Source: Xestospongia muta
Lineage: Eukaryota; Porifera; Demospongiae; Haplosclerida; Petrosiidae
Direction: 5' to 3'
NCBI GenBank assembly: GCA_963693285.1
Contig: OY848917.1
Span: forward strand, 8,804,192-8,868,191
DNA: 64,000 nt
Shown: positions 32,701 through 47,700 of the stretch, piece after piece
Numbering within the stretch: the stretch's first letter is position 1
Layout: every line of letters starts with the position of its first letter
Program-made: the position numbers and the translations under genes
Notes under the pieces: model-generated
What the model was told of the DNA's origin: nothing
The model's database searches: none
Seen by the model: the letters and a program-made list of their open reading frames with translations, nothing else

Positions 32701-35700
32701 ACAATGAAAAATATAAAAGGTAACAGACTAACTGACCTATTGGAGACTAGACAGTGGTTGTGTTTTGAGAGTGAGACTAAGAACATGTCTGAGACAGATT
32801 ACTAGAAGCTAGATTATTATAACAATGAAAAATATAAAAGGTAACAGACTAGCTGATCTTTTGGAGACTAGACAGTGGTTGCGTTTTGAGAGTGAGACTG
32901 AGAACATGTCTAATACTGAGTACTAGAGGCTAGATTATTATAACAATGAAAAATATAAAAGATAACAGACTAGCTTACCTATTGCAGACTAGACAGTGGT
33001 TGTCTTTTGAGAGTGAGACTGAGAACATGTCTGAGACTGAGTACTAGAGGCTAGATTATTATAACAATGAATAATATAAAAGATAAGAGACTAACTGACC
33101 TATTGGAGACTAGACAGTGGTTGCGTTTTGAGAGTGAGACTGAGAACATGTCTGAGACTGAGTACTAGAGGCTAGATTATTATAACAATGAAAACTATAA
33201 AAGATAACAGACTAGCTAACCTATTGGAGACTAGACAGTGGTTTTCTTTTGAGAGTGAGACTGAGAACATGTCTAATACTGAGTACTAGAGGCTAGATTA
33301 TTATAACAATGAAAAATATAAAAGGTAACAGACTAACTGACCTATTGGAGACTAGACAGTGGTTGTGTTTTGAGAGTGAGACTAAGAACATGTCTGAGAC
33401 AGATTACTAGAGGCTAGATTATTATAACAATGAAAAATATAAAAGATAACAGACTAGCTGACCTATTGGAGACTAGACAGTGGTTGCGTTTTGAGAGTGA
33501 GACTAAGAACATGTCTAATACTGAGTACTAGAGGCTAGATTATTATAACAATGAATAATATAAAAGGTAACAGACTAACTGACCTATTGGAGACTAGACA
33601 GTGGTTGTCTTTTGAGAGTGAGACTGAGAACATGTCTGAGACTGAGTACTAGAGGCTAGATTATTATAACAATGAAAAATATAAAAGGTAACAGACTAAC
33701 TGACCTATTGGAGACTAGACAGTGGTTGTGTTTTGAGAGTGAGACTGAGAACATGTCTGAGACTGAGTACTAGAGGCTAGATTATTATAACAATGAATAA
33801 TATAAAAGATAAGAGACTAACTGACCTATTGGAGACTAGACAGTGGTTGCGTTTTGAGAGTGAGACTGAGAACATGTCTGAGACTGAGTACTAGAGGCTA
33901 GATTATTATAACAATGAAAACTATAAAAGATAACAGACTAGCTGACCTATTGGAGACTAGACAGTGGTTGTCTTTTGAGAGTGAGACTGAGAACATGTCT
34001 AATACTGAGTACTAGAGGCTAGATTATTATAACAATGAAAAATATAAAAGGTAACAGACTAACTGACCTATTGGAGACTAGACAGTGGTTGTGTTTTGAG
34101 AGTGAGACTGAGAACATGTCTGAGACTGAGTACTAGAGGCTAGATTATTATAACAATGAATAATATAAAAGATAAGAGACTAACTGACCTATTGGAGACT
34201 AGACAGTGGTTGCGTTTTGAGAGTGAGACTGAGAACATGTCTGAGACTGAGTACTAGAGGCTAGATTATTATAACAATGAAAACTATAAAAGATAACAGA
34301 CTAGCTGACCTATTGGAGACTAGACAGTGGTTGCGTTTTGAGAGTGAGACTAAGAACATGTCTGAGACTGAGTACTAGAGGCTAGATTATTATAACAATG
34401 AATAATATAAAAGGTAACAGACTAACTGACCTATTGGAGACTAGACAGTGGTTGTGTTTTGAGAGTGAGACTAAGAACATGTCTGAGACAGATTACTAGA
34501 GGCTAGATTATTATAACAATGAAAAATATAAAAGGTAACAGACTAACTGACCTATTGGAGACTAGACAGTGGTTGTCTTTTGAGAGTGAGACTAAGAACA
34601 TGTCTGAGACTAAGTACTAGAGGCTAGATTATTATAACAATGAAAAATATAAAAGGTAACAGACTAACTGACCTATTGGAGTCTAGACAGTGGTTGAGTT
34701 TTGAGAGTGAGACTAAGAACATGTCTAATACTGAGTACTAGAGGCTAGATTATTATAACAATGAAAAATATAAAAGGTAACAGACTAACTGACCTATTGG
34801 AGTCTAGACAGTGGTTGTGTTTTGAGAGTGAGACTAAGAACATGTCTAATACTGAGTACTAGAGGCTAGATTATTATAACAATGAAAAATATAAAAGGTA
34901 ACAGACTAGCTGACCTATTGGAGACTAGACAGTGGTTGCATTTTGAGAGTGAGACTAAGAACATGTCTGAGACTGAGTAGTAGAGGCTAGATTATTATAA
35001 CAATGAAAAATATAAAAGGTAACAGACTAGCTGACCTATTGGAGACTAGACAGTGGTTGCGTTTTGGACTGAGACTAAGAACATGTCTGAGACTAAGTAC
35101 TAGAGGCTAGATTATTATAACAATGAAAAATATAAAAGATAAGAGACTAACTGATCTATTGGAGACTAGACAGTGGTTGTCTTTTGAGAGTGAGACTGAG
35201 AACATGTCTGAGACTGAGTACTAGAGGCTAGATTATTATAACAATGAAAAATATAAAAGGTAACAGACTAGCTGACCTATTGGAGACTAGACAGTGGTTG
35301 CGTTTTGGACTGAGACTAAGAACATGTCTGAGACTAAGTACTAGAGGCTAGATTATTATAACAATGAAAAATATAAAAGATAAGAGACTAACTGATCTAT
35401 TGGAGACTAGACAGTGGTTGTCTTTTGAGAGTGAGACTGAGAACATGTCTGAGACTGAGTACTAGAGGCTAGATTATTATAACAATGAAAAATATAAAAG
35501 ATAACAGACTAGCTGACCTATTGGAGACTAGACAGTGGTTGCGTTTTGGACTGAGACTAAGAACATGTCTGAGACTGAGTACTAGAGGCTAGATTATTAT
35601 AACAATGAAAAATATAAAAGATAACAGACTAACTGACCTATTGGAGACTAGACAGTGGTTGCGTTTTGAGAGTCAGACTGAGAACATGTCTGAGACTGAG

Positions 35701-38700
35701 TACTAGAGGCTAGATTATTATAACAATGAAAAATATAAAAGATAACAGACTAACTGACCTATTGGAGACTAGACAGTGTTTGTGTTTTGAGAGTGAGACT
35801 GAGAACATGTCTGAGACTGAGTACTAGAGGCTAGATTATTATAACAATGAAAAATATAAAAAGTAACAGACTAACTGACCTATTGGAGTCTAGACAGTGG
35901 TTGTGTTTTGAGAGTGAGACTAAGAACATGTCTAATACTGAGTACTAGAGGCTAGATTATTATAACAATGAATAATATAAAAGGTAACAGACTAGCTGAC
36001 CTATTGGAGACTAGACAGTGGTTGCGTTTTGAGAGTGAGACTGAGAACGTGTCTAATACTGAGTACTAGAGGCTAGATTATTATAACAATGAATAATATA
36101 AAAGGTAACAGACTAGCTGACCTATTGGAGACTAGACAGTGGTTGCGTTTTGGACTGAGACTAAGAACATGTCTGAGACTAAGTACTAGAGGCTAGATTA
36201 TTATAACAATGAAAAATATAAAAGATAACAGACTAGCTGACCTATTGGAGACTAGACAGTGGTTGCGTTTTGGACTAAGACTAAGAACATGTCTGAGACT
36301 GAGTACTAGAGGCTAGATTATTATAACAATGAAAAATATAAAAGATAACAGACTAACTGACCTATTGGAGACTAGACAGTGGTTGCGTTTTGAGAGTGAG
36401 ACTGAGAACATGTCTGAGACTGAGTACTAGAGGCTAGATTATTATAACAATGAAAAATATAAAAGGTAACAGACTAACTGACCTATTGGAGACTAGACAG
36501 TGGTTGCGTTTTGAGAGTGAGACTGAGAACATGTCTGAGACTGAGTACTAGAGGCTAGATTATTATAACAATGAAAAATATAAAAGGTAACAGACTAACT
36601 GACCTATCGGAGACTAGACAGTGGTTGTGTTTTGAGAGTGAGACTAAGAACATGTCTGAAACTGATTACTAGAGGCTAGATTATTATAACAATGAAAAAT
36701 ATAAAAAGATAACAGACTAGCTGACCTATTGGAGACTAGACAGTGGTTGCGTTTTGGACTGAGACTAAGAACATGTCAGAGACTGAGTACTAGAGGCTAG
36801 ATTATTATAACAATGAAAAATATAAAAGATAACAGACTAACTGACCTATTGGAGACTAGACAGTGGTTGCGTTTTGGACTAAGACTAAGAACATGTCTGA
36901 GACTGAGTACTAGAGGCTAGATTATTATAACAATGAAAAATATAAAAGATACAGACTAACTGACCTATTGGAGACTAGACAGTGGTTGCGTTTTGGACTG
37001 AGACTATGAACATGTCTGAGACTAAGTACTAGAGGCTAGATTATTATAACAATGAAAAATATAAAAGGTAACAGACTAGCTGACCTATTGGAGACTAGAC
37101 AGTGGTTGCGTTTTGGACTGAGACTAAGAACATGTCTGAGACTAAGTACTAGAGGGTAGATTATTATAACAATGAAAAATATAAAAGATAACAGACTAGC
37201 TGACCTATTGGAGACTAGACAGTGGTTGCGTTTTGAGAGTGAGACTAAGAACATGTCTAATACTGAGTACTAGAGGCTAGATTATTATAACAATGAATAA
37301 TATAAAAGGTAACAGACTAGCTGACCTATTGGAGACTAGACAGTGGTTGCGTTTTGAGAGTGAGACTGAGAATATGTCTGAGACTGAGTACTAGAGGCTA
37401 CATTATTATAACAATGAAAAATATAAAAGGTAACAGACTAACTGACCTATTGGAGACTAGACAGTGGTTGCGTTTTGAGAGTGAGACTAAGAACATGTCT
37501 GAAACTGATTAGTAGAGGCTAGATTATTATAACAATGAAAAATATAAAAAGATAAAAGACTAGCTGACCTATTGGAGACTAGACAGTGGTTGCGTTTTGG
37601 ACTGAGACTAAGAACATGTCTGAGACTGATTACTAGAGGCTAGATTATTATAACAATGAAAAATATAAAAGATAACAGACTAACTGACCTATTGGAGACT
37701 AGACAGTGGTTGCGTTTTGGACTAAGACTAAGAACATGTCTGAGACTGAGTACTAGAGGCTAGATTATTATAACAATGAAAAATATAAAAGATAACAGAC
37801 TAACTGACCTATTGGAGACTAGACAGTGGTTGCGTTTTGGAGTAAGACTAAGAACATGTCTGAGACTGAGTACTAGAGGCTAGATTATTATAACAATGAA
37901 AAATATAAAAGATACAGACTAACTGACCTATTGGAGACTAGACAGTGGTTGCGTTTTGGACTGAGACTAAGAACATGTCTGAGACTGAGTACTAGAGGCT
38001 AGATTATTATAACAATGAAAAATATAAAAGATAACAGACTAACTGACCTATTGGAGACTAGACAGTGGTTGCGTTTTGGAGTAAGACTAAGAACATGTCT
38101 GAGACTGAGTACTAGAGGCTAGATTATTATAACAATGAAAAATATAAAAGATACAGACTAACTGACCTATTGGAGACTAGACAGTGGTTGCGTTTTGGAC
38201 TGAGACTAAGAACATGTCTGAGACTGAGTACTAGAGGCTAGATTATTATAACAATGAAAAATATAAAAGGTAACAGACTAACTGATCTATTGGAGACTAG
38301 ACAGTGGTTGCGTTTTGAGAGTGAGACTAAGAACATGTCAGAGACTGAGTACTAGAGGCTAGATTATTATAACAATGAAAAATATAAAAGGTAACAGACT
38401 AACTGACCTATTGGAGACTAGACAGTGGTTGTGTTTTGAGAGTGAGACTAAGAACATGTCTGAGACTGATTACTAGAGGCTAGATTATTATAACAATGAA
38501 AAATATAAAAGGTAACAGACTAACTGACCTATTGGAGACTAGACAGTGGTTGTGTTTTGAGAGTGAGACTGAGAACATGTCTGAGACTGAGTACTAGAGG
38601 CTAGATTATTATAACAATGAAAAATATAAAAGGTAACAGACTAACTGACCTATTGGAGACTAGACAGTGGTTGTGTTTTGAGAGTGAGACTGAGAACATG

Positions 38701-41700
38701 TCTGAGACTGAGTACTAGAGGCTAGATTATTATAACAATGAAAAATATAAAAGGTAACAGACTAACTGACCTATTGGAGACTAGACAGTGGTTGTGTTTT
38801 GAGAGTGAGACTAAGAACATGTCTGAAACTGATTACTAGAGGCTAGATTATTATAACAATGAAAAATATAAAAAGATAACAGACTAGCTGACCTATTGGA
38901 GACTAGACAGTGGTTGCGTTTTGGACTGAGACTAAGAACATGTCAGAGACTGAGTACTAGAGGCTAGATTATTATAACAATGAAAAATAAAAAAGATAAC
39001 AGACTAACTGACCTATTGGAGACTAGACAGTGGTTGCGTTTTGGACTAAGACTAAGAACATGTCTGAGACTGAGTACTAGAGGCTAGATTATTATAACAA
39101 TGAAAAATATAAAAGGTAACAGACTAACTGACCTATTGGAGACTAGACAGTGGTTGCGTTTTGAGAGTGAGACTAAGAACATGTCTAATACTGAGTACTA
39201 GAGGCTATATTATTATACCAATGAATAATATAAAAGGTAACAGACTAACTGACCTATTGGAGACTAGACAGTGGTTGTGTTTTGAGAGTGAGACTAAGAA
39301 CATGTCTGAAACTGAGTACTAGAGGCTAGATTATTATAACAATGAAATATATAAAAGATAACAGACTACCTCACCTATTGGAGACTAGACAGTGGTTGCG
39401 TTTTGAGAGTGAGACTGAGAACATGTCTGAGACTGAGTACTAGAGGCTAGATTATTATAACAATGAAAAATATAAAAGATAACAGACTACCTCACCTATT
39501 GGAGACTAGACAGTGGTTGCGTTTTGAGAATGAGACTAAGAACATGTCTGAAACTGATTACTAGAGGCTAGATTATTATAACAATGAAAAATATAAAAGG
39601 TAACAGATAGCTGATCTGTTGGAGACTAGACAGTGGTTGCGTTTTGAGAGTGAGACTAAGAACATGTCTAATACTGAGTACTAGAGGCTAGATTATTATA
39701 ACAATGAAAAATATAAAAGATAACAGACTAGCTGACCTATTGGAGACTAGACAGTGGTTGCGTTTTGGACTAAGACTAAGAACATGTCTGAGACTGAGTA
39801 CTAGAGGCTAGATTATTATAACAATGAAAAATATAAAAGATAACAGACTAACTGACCTATTGGAGACTAGACAGTGGTTGTGTTTTGAGAGTGAGACTGA
39901 GAACATGTCTAATACTGAGTACTAGAGGCTAGATTATTATAACAATGAAAAATATAAAAGGTAACAGACTAACTGACCTATTGGAGACTAGACAGTGGTT
40001 GCGTTTTGAGAGTGAGACTAAGAACATGTCAGAGACCGAGTACTAGAGGCTAGATTATTATAACAATGAAAAATATAAAAGATAACAGACTAGCTGACCT
40101 ATTGGAGACTAGACAGTGGTTGCGTTTTGAGAGTGAGACTAAGAACATGTCAGAGACCGAGTACTAGAGGCTAGATTATTATAACAATGAAAAATATAAA
40201 AGGTAACAGACTAACTGACCTATTGGAGACTAGACAGTGGTTGTGTTTTGAGAGTGAGACTAAGAACATGTCAGAGACTGAGTACTAGAGGCTAGATTAT
40301 TATAACAATGAAAAATATAAAAGGTAACAGACTAACTGACCTATTGGCGACTAGATAGTGGTTGTGTTTTGAGAGTGAGACTAAGAACATGTCTGAAACT
40401 GATTACTAGAGGCTAGATTATTTTAACAATGAAAAATATAAAAGATAACAGACTAGCTGACCTATTGGAGACTAGACAGTGGTTGCGTTTTGGACTGAGA
40501 CTAAGAACATGTCTGAGACAGATTACTAGAGGCTAGATTATTATAACAATGAAATATATAAAAGATAACAGACTACCTCACCTATTGGAGACTAGACAGT
40601 GGTTGCGTTTTGGACTGTACTAAGAACATGTCTGAGACTGATTACTAGAGGCTAGATTATTATAACAATGAAAAATATAAAAGGTAACAGACTAACTGAC
40701 CTATTGGAGACTAGATAGTGGTTGTGTTTTGAGAGTGAGACTAAGAACATCTCTGAGACTGAGTACTAGAGGATAGATTATTATAACAATGAAAACTATA
40801 AAAGATAACAGACTAGCTGACCTATTGGAGACTAGACAGTGGTTGCGTTTTGGACTGAGACTAAGAACATGTCTGAGACTGAGTACTAGAGGCTAGATTA
40901 TTATAACAATGATAAATATAAAAGGTAACAGACTAGCTGACCTATTGGAGACTAGACAGTGGTTGTGTTTTGAGAGTGAGACTGAGAACATGTCTGAGAC
41001 TGATTACTAGAGGCTAGATTATTATAACAATGAAAAATATAAAAGGTAACAGACTAACTGACCTATTGGAGACTAGACAGTGGTTGTCTTTTGAGAGTGA
41101 GACTAAGAACATGTCTAATACTGAGTACTAGAGGCTAGATTATTATAACAATGAATAATATAAAAGGTAACAGACTAACTGACCTATTGGAGACTAGACA
41201 GTGGTTGTGTTTTGAGAGTGAGACTAAGAACATGTCTGAGACTGATTACTAGAGGCTAGATTATTATAATAATGAATAATATAAAAGGTAACAGACTAGC
41301 TGACCTATTGGAGGCTAGACAGAGGTTGCGTTTTGGACTGAGACTAAGAACATATCTGAGACTGATTACTAGAGGCTAGATTATTATAACAATGAAAAAT
41401 ATAAAAGGTAACAGACTAGCTGACCTAATGGAGACTAGACAGTGGTTGTGTTTTGGACTGAGACTAAGAACATGTCTGACACTGAGTACTAGAGGCTAGA
41501 TTATTATAACAATGAAAAATATAAAAGGTAACAGACTAACTGACCTATTGGAGACAAGACAGTGGTTGCGTTTTGAGAGTGAGACTAAGAACATGTCAGA
41601 GACCGAGTACTAGAGGCTAGATTATTATAACAATGAAAAATATAAAAGGTAACAGACTAACTGACCTATTGGAGACTAGACAGTGGTTGCGTTTTGAGAG

Positions 41701-44700
41701 TGAAACTAAGAACATGTCTAATACTGAGTACTAGAGGCTAGATTATTATAACAATGAATAATATAAAAGGTAACAGACTAACTGACCTATTGGAGACTAG
41801 ACAGTGGTTGCGTTTTGGGAGTGAGACTAAGAACATGTCTAATACTGAGTACTAGAGGCTAGATTATTTTAACAATGAAAAATATAAAAGATAACAGACT
41901 ACCTCACCTATTGGAGACTAGACAGTGGTTGCGTTTTGGACTGAGACTAAGAACATGTCTGAGACTGATTACTAGAGGCTAGATTATTATAACAATGAAA
42001 AATATAAAAGGTAACAGACTAGCTGACCTATTGGAGACTAGACAGTGGTTGTCTTTTGAGAGTGAGACTAAGAACATGTCTAATACTGAGTACAAGAGGC
42101 TAGATTATTATAACAATGAATAATATAAAAGGTAACAGACTAGCTGACCTATTGGAGACTAGACAGTGGTTGCATTTTGAGAGTGAGACTAAGAACATGT
42201 CTGAGACTGAGTAGTAGAGGCTAGATTATTATAACAATGAAAAATATAAAAGGTAACAGACTAGCTGACCTATTGGAGACTAGACAGTGGTTGCGTTTTG
42301 AGAGTGAGACTGAGAACATGTCTGAGACTGAGTACTAGAGGCTAGATTATTATAACAATGAATAATATAAAAGGTAACAGACTAGCTGACCTATTGGAGA
42401 CTAGACAGAGGTTGTCTTTTGAGAATGAGACTAAGAACATGTCTGAGACTGATTACTAGAGGCTAGATTATTATAACAATGAAAAATATAAAAGATAACA
42501 GACTAGCTGACCTATTGGAGACTAGACAGTGGTTGCGTTTTGAGAGTGAGACTAAAAACATGTCTGAGACTGATTACTAGAGGCTAGATTATTATAACAA
42601 TGAATAATATAAAAGGTAACAGACTAACTGACCTATTGGAGACTAGACAGTGGTTGCGTTTTGAGAGTGAGACTAAAAACATGTCTGAGACTGATTACTA
42701 GAGGCTAGATTATTATAACAATGAATAATATAAAAGGTAACAGACTAGCTGACCTATTGGAAACTAGACAGTGGTTGTGTTTTGAGAGTGAGACTAAGAA
42801 CATGTCTGAGACTGATTACTAGAGGCTAGATTATTATAACAATGAAAAATATAAAAGGTAACAGACTAGCTGATCTATTGGAGACTAGACAGTGGTTGCG
42901 TTTTGAGAGTGAGACTGAGAACATGTCTAATACTGAGTACTAGAGGCTAGATTATTATAACAATGAAAAATATAAAAGATAACAGACTAGCTGACCTATT
43001 GCAGACTAGACAGTGGTTGTCTTTTGAGAATGAGACTAAGAACATGTCTGAGACTGATTACTAGAGGCTAGATTATTATAACAATGAATAATATAAAAGG
43101 TAACAGACTAACTGACCTATTGGAGATTAGACAGTGGTTGCGTTTTGAGATTGAGACTAAGAACATGTCTGAGACTGATTACTAGAGGCTAGATTATTAT
43201 AACAATGAATAATATAAAAGGTAACAGACTAACTGACCTATTGGAGACTAGACAGTGGTTGCGTTTTGAGAGTGAGACTAAAAACATGTCTGAGACTGAT
43301 TACTAGAGGCTAGATTATTATAACAATGAATAATATAAAAGGTAACAGACTAACTGACCTATTGGAGACTAGACAGTGGTTGCGTTTTGAGAGTGAGACT
43401 AAAAACATGTCTGAGACTGATTACTAGAGGCTAGATTATTATAACAATGAATAATATAAAAGGTAACAGACTAGCTGACCTATTGGAGACTAGACAGAGG
43501 TTGTCTTTTGAGAATGAGACTAAGAACATGTCTGAGACTGATTACTAGAGGCTAGATTATTATAACAATGAAAAATATAAAAGATAACAGACTAGCTGAC
43601 CTATTGGAGACTAGACAGTGGTTGCGTTTTGAGAGTGAGACTAAAAACATGTCTGAGACTGATTACTAGAGGCTAGATTATTATAACAATGAATAATATA
43701 AAAGGTAACAGACTAACTGACCTATTGGAGACTAGACAGTGGTTGCGTTTTGAGAGTGAGACTAAAAACATGTCTGAGACTGATTACTAGAGGCTAGATT
43801 ATTATAACAATGAATAATATAAAAGGTAACAGACTAGCTGACCTATTGGAAACTAGACAGTGGTTGTGTTTTGAGAGTGAGACTAAGAACATGTCTGAGA
43901 CTGATTACTAGAGGCTAGATTATTATAACAATGAAAAATATAAAAGGTAACAGACTAGCTGATCTATTGGAGACTAGACAGTGGTTGCGTTTTGAGAGTG
44001 AGACTGAGAACATGTCTAATACTGAGTACTAGAGGCTAGATTATTATAACAATGAAAAATATAAAAGATAACAGACTAGCTGACCTATTGCAGACTAGAC
44101 AGTGGTTGTCTTTTGAGAATGAGACTAAGAACATGTCTGAGACTGATTACTAGAGGCTAGATTATTATAACAATGAATAATATAAAAGGTAACAGACTAA
44201 CTGACCTATTGGAGATTAGACAGTGGTTGCGTTTTGAGATTGAGACTAAGAACATGTCTGAGACTGATTACTAGAGGCTAGATTATTATAACAATGAATA
44301 ATATAAAAGGTAACAGACTAACTGACCTATTGGAGACTAGACAGTGGTTGCGTTTTGAGAGTGAGACTAAAAACATGTCTGAGACTGATTACTAGAGGCT
44401 AGATTATTATAACAATGAATAATATAAAAGGTAACAGACTAACTGACCTATTGGAGACTAGACAGTGGTTGCGTTTTGAGAGTGAGACTAAAAACATGTC
44501 TGAGACTGATTACTAGAGGCTAGATTATTATAACAATGAATAATATAAAAGGTAACAGACTAGCTGACCTATTGGAAACTAGACAGTGGTTGTGTTTTGA
44601 GAGTGAGACTAAGAACATGTCTGAGACTGATTACTAGAGGCTAGATTATTATAACAATGAAAAATATAAAAGGTAACAGACTAGCTGATCTATTGGAGAC

Positions 44701-47700
44701 TAGACAGTGGTTGCGTTTTGAGAGTGAGACTGAGAACATGTCTAATACTGAGTACTAGAGGCTAGATTATTATAACAATGAAAAATATAAAAGATAACAG
44801 ACTAGCTGACCTATTGCAGACTAGACAGTGGTTGTCTTTTGAGAATGAGACTAAGAACATGTCTCAGACTGATTACTAGAGGCTAGATTATTATAACAAT
44901 GAATAATATAAAAGGTAACAGACTAACTGACCTATTGGAGATTAGACAGTGGTTGCGTTTTGAGATTGAGACTAAGAACATGTCTGAGACTGATTACTAG
45001 AGGCTAGATTATTATAACAATGAAAAATATAAAAGGTAACAGACTAGCTGACCTATTGGAGACTAGACAGTGGTTGTCTTTTGAGAGTGAGACTAAGAAC
45101 ATGTCTCAGACTGATTACTAGAGGCTAGATTATTATAACAATGAAAAATATAAAAGGTAACAGACTAACTGACCTATTGGAGACTAGACAGTGGTTGTGT
45201 TTTGAGAGTGAGACTGAGAACATGTCTGAGACTGAGTACTAGAGGCTAGATTATTATAACAATGAAAAATATAAAAGGAAACAGACTAACTGACCTATTG
45301 GAGACTAGATAGTGGTTGTGTTTTGAGAGTGAGACTAAGAACATGTCTGAGACTGATTACTAGAGGCTAGATTATTATAACAATGAATAATATAAAAGGT
45401 AACAGACTAACTGACCTATTGGAGACTAGACAGTGGTTGCGTTTTGAGAGTGAGACTAAGAACATGTCTAATACTGAGTACTAGAGGCTAGATTATTATA
45501 ACAATGAATAATATAAAAGGTAACAGACTAACTGACCTATTGGAGACTAGACAGTGGTTGTGTTTTGAGAGTGAGACTAAAAACATGTCTGAGACTGATT
45601 ACTAGAGGCTAGATTATTATAACAATGAAAAATATAAAAGGTAACAGACTAACTGACCTATTGGAGACTAGACAGTGGTTGCGTTTTGAGAGTGAGACTA
45701 AGAACATGTCAGAGACTGAGTACTAGAGGCTAGATTATTATAACAATGAAAAATATAAAAGGTAACAGACTAGCTGACCTATTGGAGACTAGACAGTGGT
45801 TGCGTTTTGAGAGTGAGACTAAGAACATGTCAGAGACTGAGTACTAGAGGCTAGATTATTATAACAATGAAAAATATAAAAGGTAACAGACTAACTGACC
45901 TATTGGAGACTAGACAGTGGTTGTGTTTTGAGAGTGAGACTAAGAACATGTCTGAAACTGAATACTAGAGGCTAGATTATTATAACAATGAAAAATATAA
46001 GAGATAACAGACTAGCTGACCTATTGGAGACTAGACAGTGGTTGCGTTTTGGACTGAGACTAAGAACATGTCTGAGACAGATTACTAGAGGCTAGATTAT
46101 TATAACAATGAAAAATATAAAAGATAACAGACTAGCTGACCTATTGGAGACTAGACAGTGGTTGTGTTTTGAGAGTGAGACTGAGAACATGTCTGAGACT
46201 GAGTACTAGAGGCTAGATTATTATAACAATGAAAAATATAAAAGGAAACAGACTAACTGACCTATTGGAGACTAGATAGTGGTTGTGTTTTGAGAGTGAG
46301 ACTAAGAACATGTCTGAGACTGATTACTAGAGGCTAGATTATTATAACAATGAATAATATAAAAGGTAACAGACTAGCTGACCTATTGGAGACTGGACAG
46401 TGGTTGCGTTTTGGACTGAGACTAAGAACATGTATGAGACTAAGTACTAGAGGCTAGATTATTATAACAATGAAAAATATAAAAGGTAACAGACTAGCTG
46501 ACCTATTGGAGACTAGACAGTGGTTGTGTTTTGAGAGTGAGACTAAGAACATGTCAGAGACTGAGTACTAGAGGCTAGATTATTATAACAATGAAAAATA
46601 TAAAAGGTAACAGACTAACTGACCTATTGGAGACTAGACAGTGGTTGTGTTTTGGACTGAGACTAAGAACATGTCTGAGACAGATTACTAGAGGCTAGAT
46701 TATTTTAACAATGAAAAATATAAAAGATAACAGACTAGCTGACCTATTGGAGACTAGACAGTGGTTGCGTTTTGGACTGAGACTAAGAACATGTCTGAGA
46801 CAGATTACTAGAGGCTAGATTATTATAACAATGAAAAATATAAAAGATAACAGACTAGCTGACCTATTGGAGACTAGACAGTTGTTGCGTTTTGGACTGA
46901 GACTAAGAACATGTCTCAGACTGATTACTAGAGGCTAGATTATTATAACAATGAAAAATATAAAAGGTAACAGACTAACTGATCTATTGGAGACTAGACA
47001 GTGGTTGTGTTTTGAGAGTGAGACTAAGAACATGTCTAATACTGAGTACTAGAGGCTAGATTATTATAACAATGAATAATATAAAAGGTAACAGACTAAC
47101 TGACCTATTGGAGACTAGACAGAGGTTGTGTTTTGAGAGTGAGACTAAGAACATGTCTGAGACTGAGTACTAGAGGCTAGATTATTATAACAATGAAAAA
47201 TATAAAAGGTAACAGACTAGCTGACCTATTGGAGACTAGACAGTGGTTGCGTTTTGAGATTGAGAATAAGAACATGTCTAATACTGAGTACTAGAGGCTA
47301 GATTATTATAACAATGAAAAATATAAAAGGTAACAGACTAGCTGACCTATTGGAGACTAGACAGTGGTTGCGTTTTGAGATTGAGACTAAGAACATGTCT
47401 AATACTGAGTACTAGAGGCTAGATTATTATAACAATGAAAAATATAAAAGATAACAGACTAGCTGACCTATTGGAGACTAGACAGTGGTTGTCTTTTGAG
47501 AATGAGACTAAGAACATGTCTGAGACTGATTACTAGAGGCTAGATTATTATAACAATGAAAAATATAAAAGATAACAGACTAGCTGACCTATTGGAGACT
47601 AGACAGTGGTTGTCTTTTGAGAGTGAGACTAAGAACATGTCTGAGACTGATTACTAGAGGCTAGATTATTATAACAATGAATAATATAAAAGGTAACAGA

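Noticed and set aside
37036..37254. 72-codon minus-strand frame inside the 121-bp satellite
   Set aside because: It spans two repeat units and simply repeats the unit translation; it depends on local variants that remove stops.
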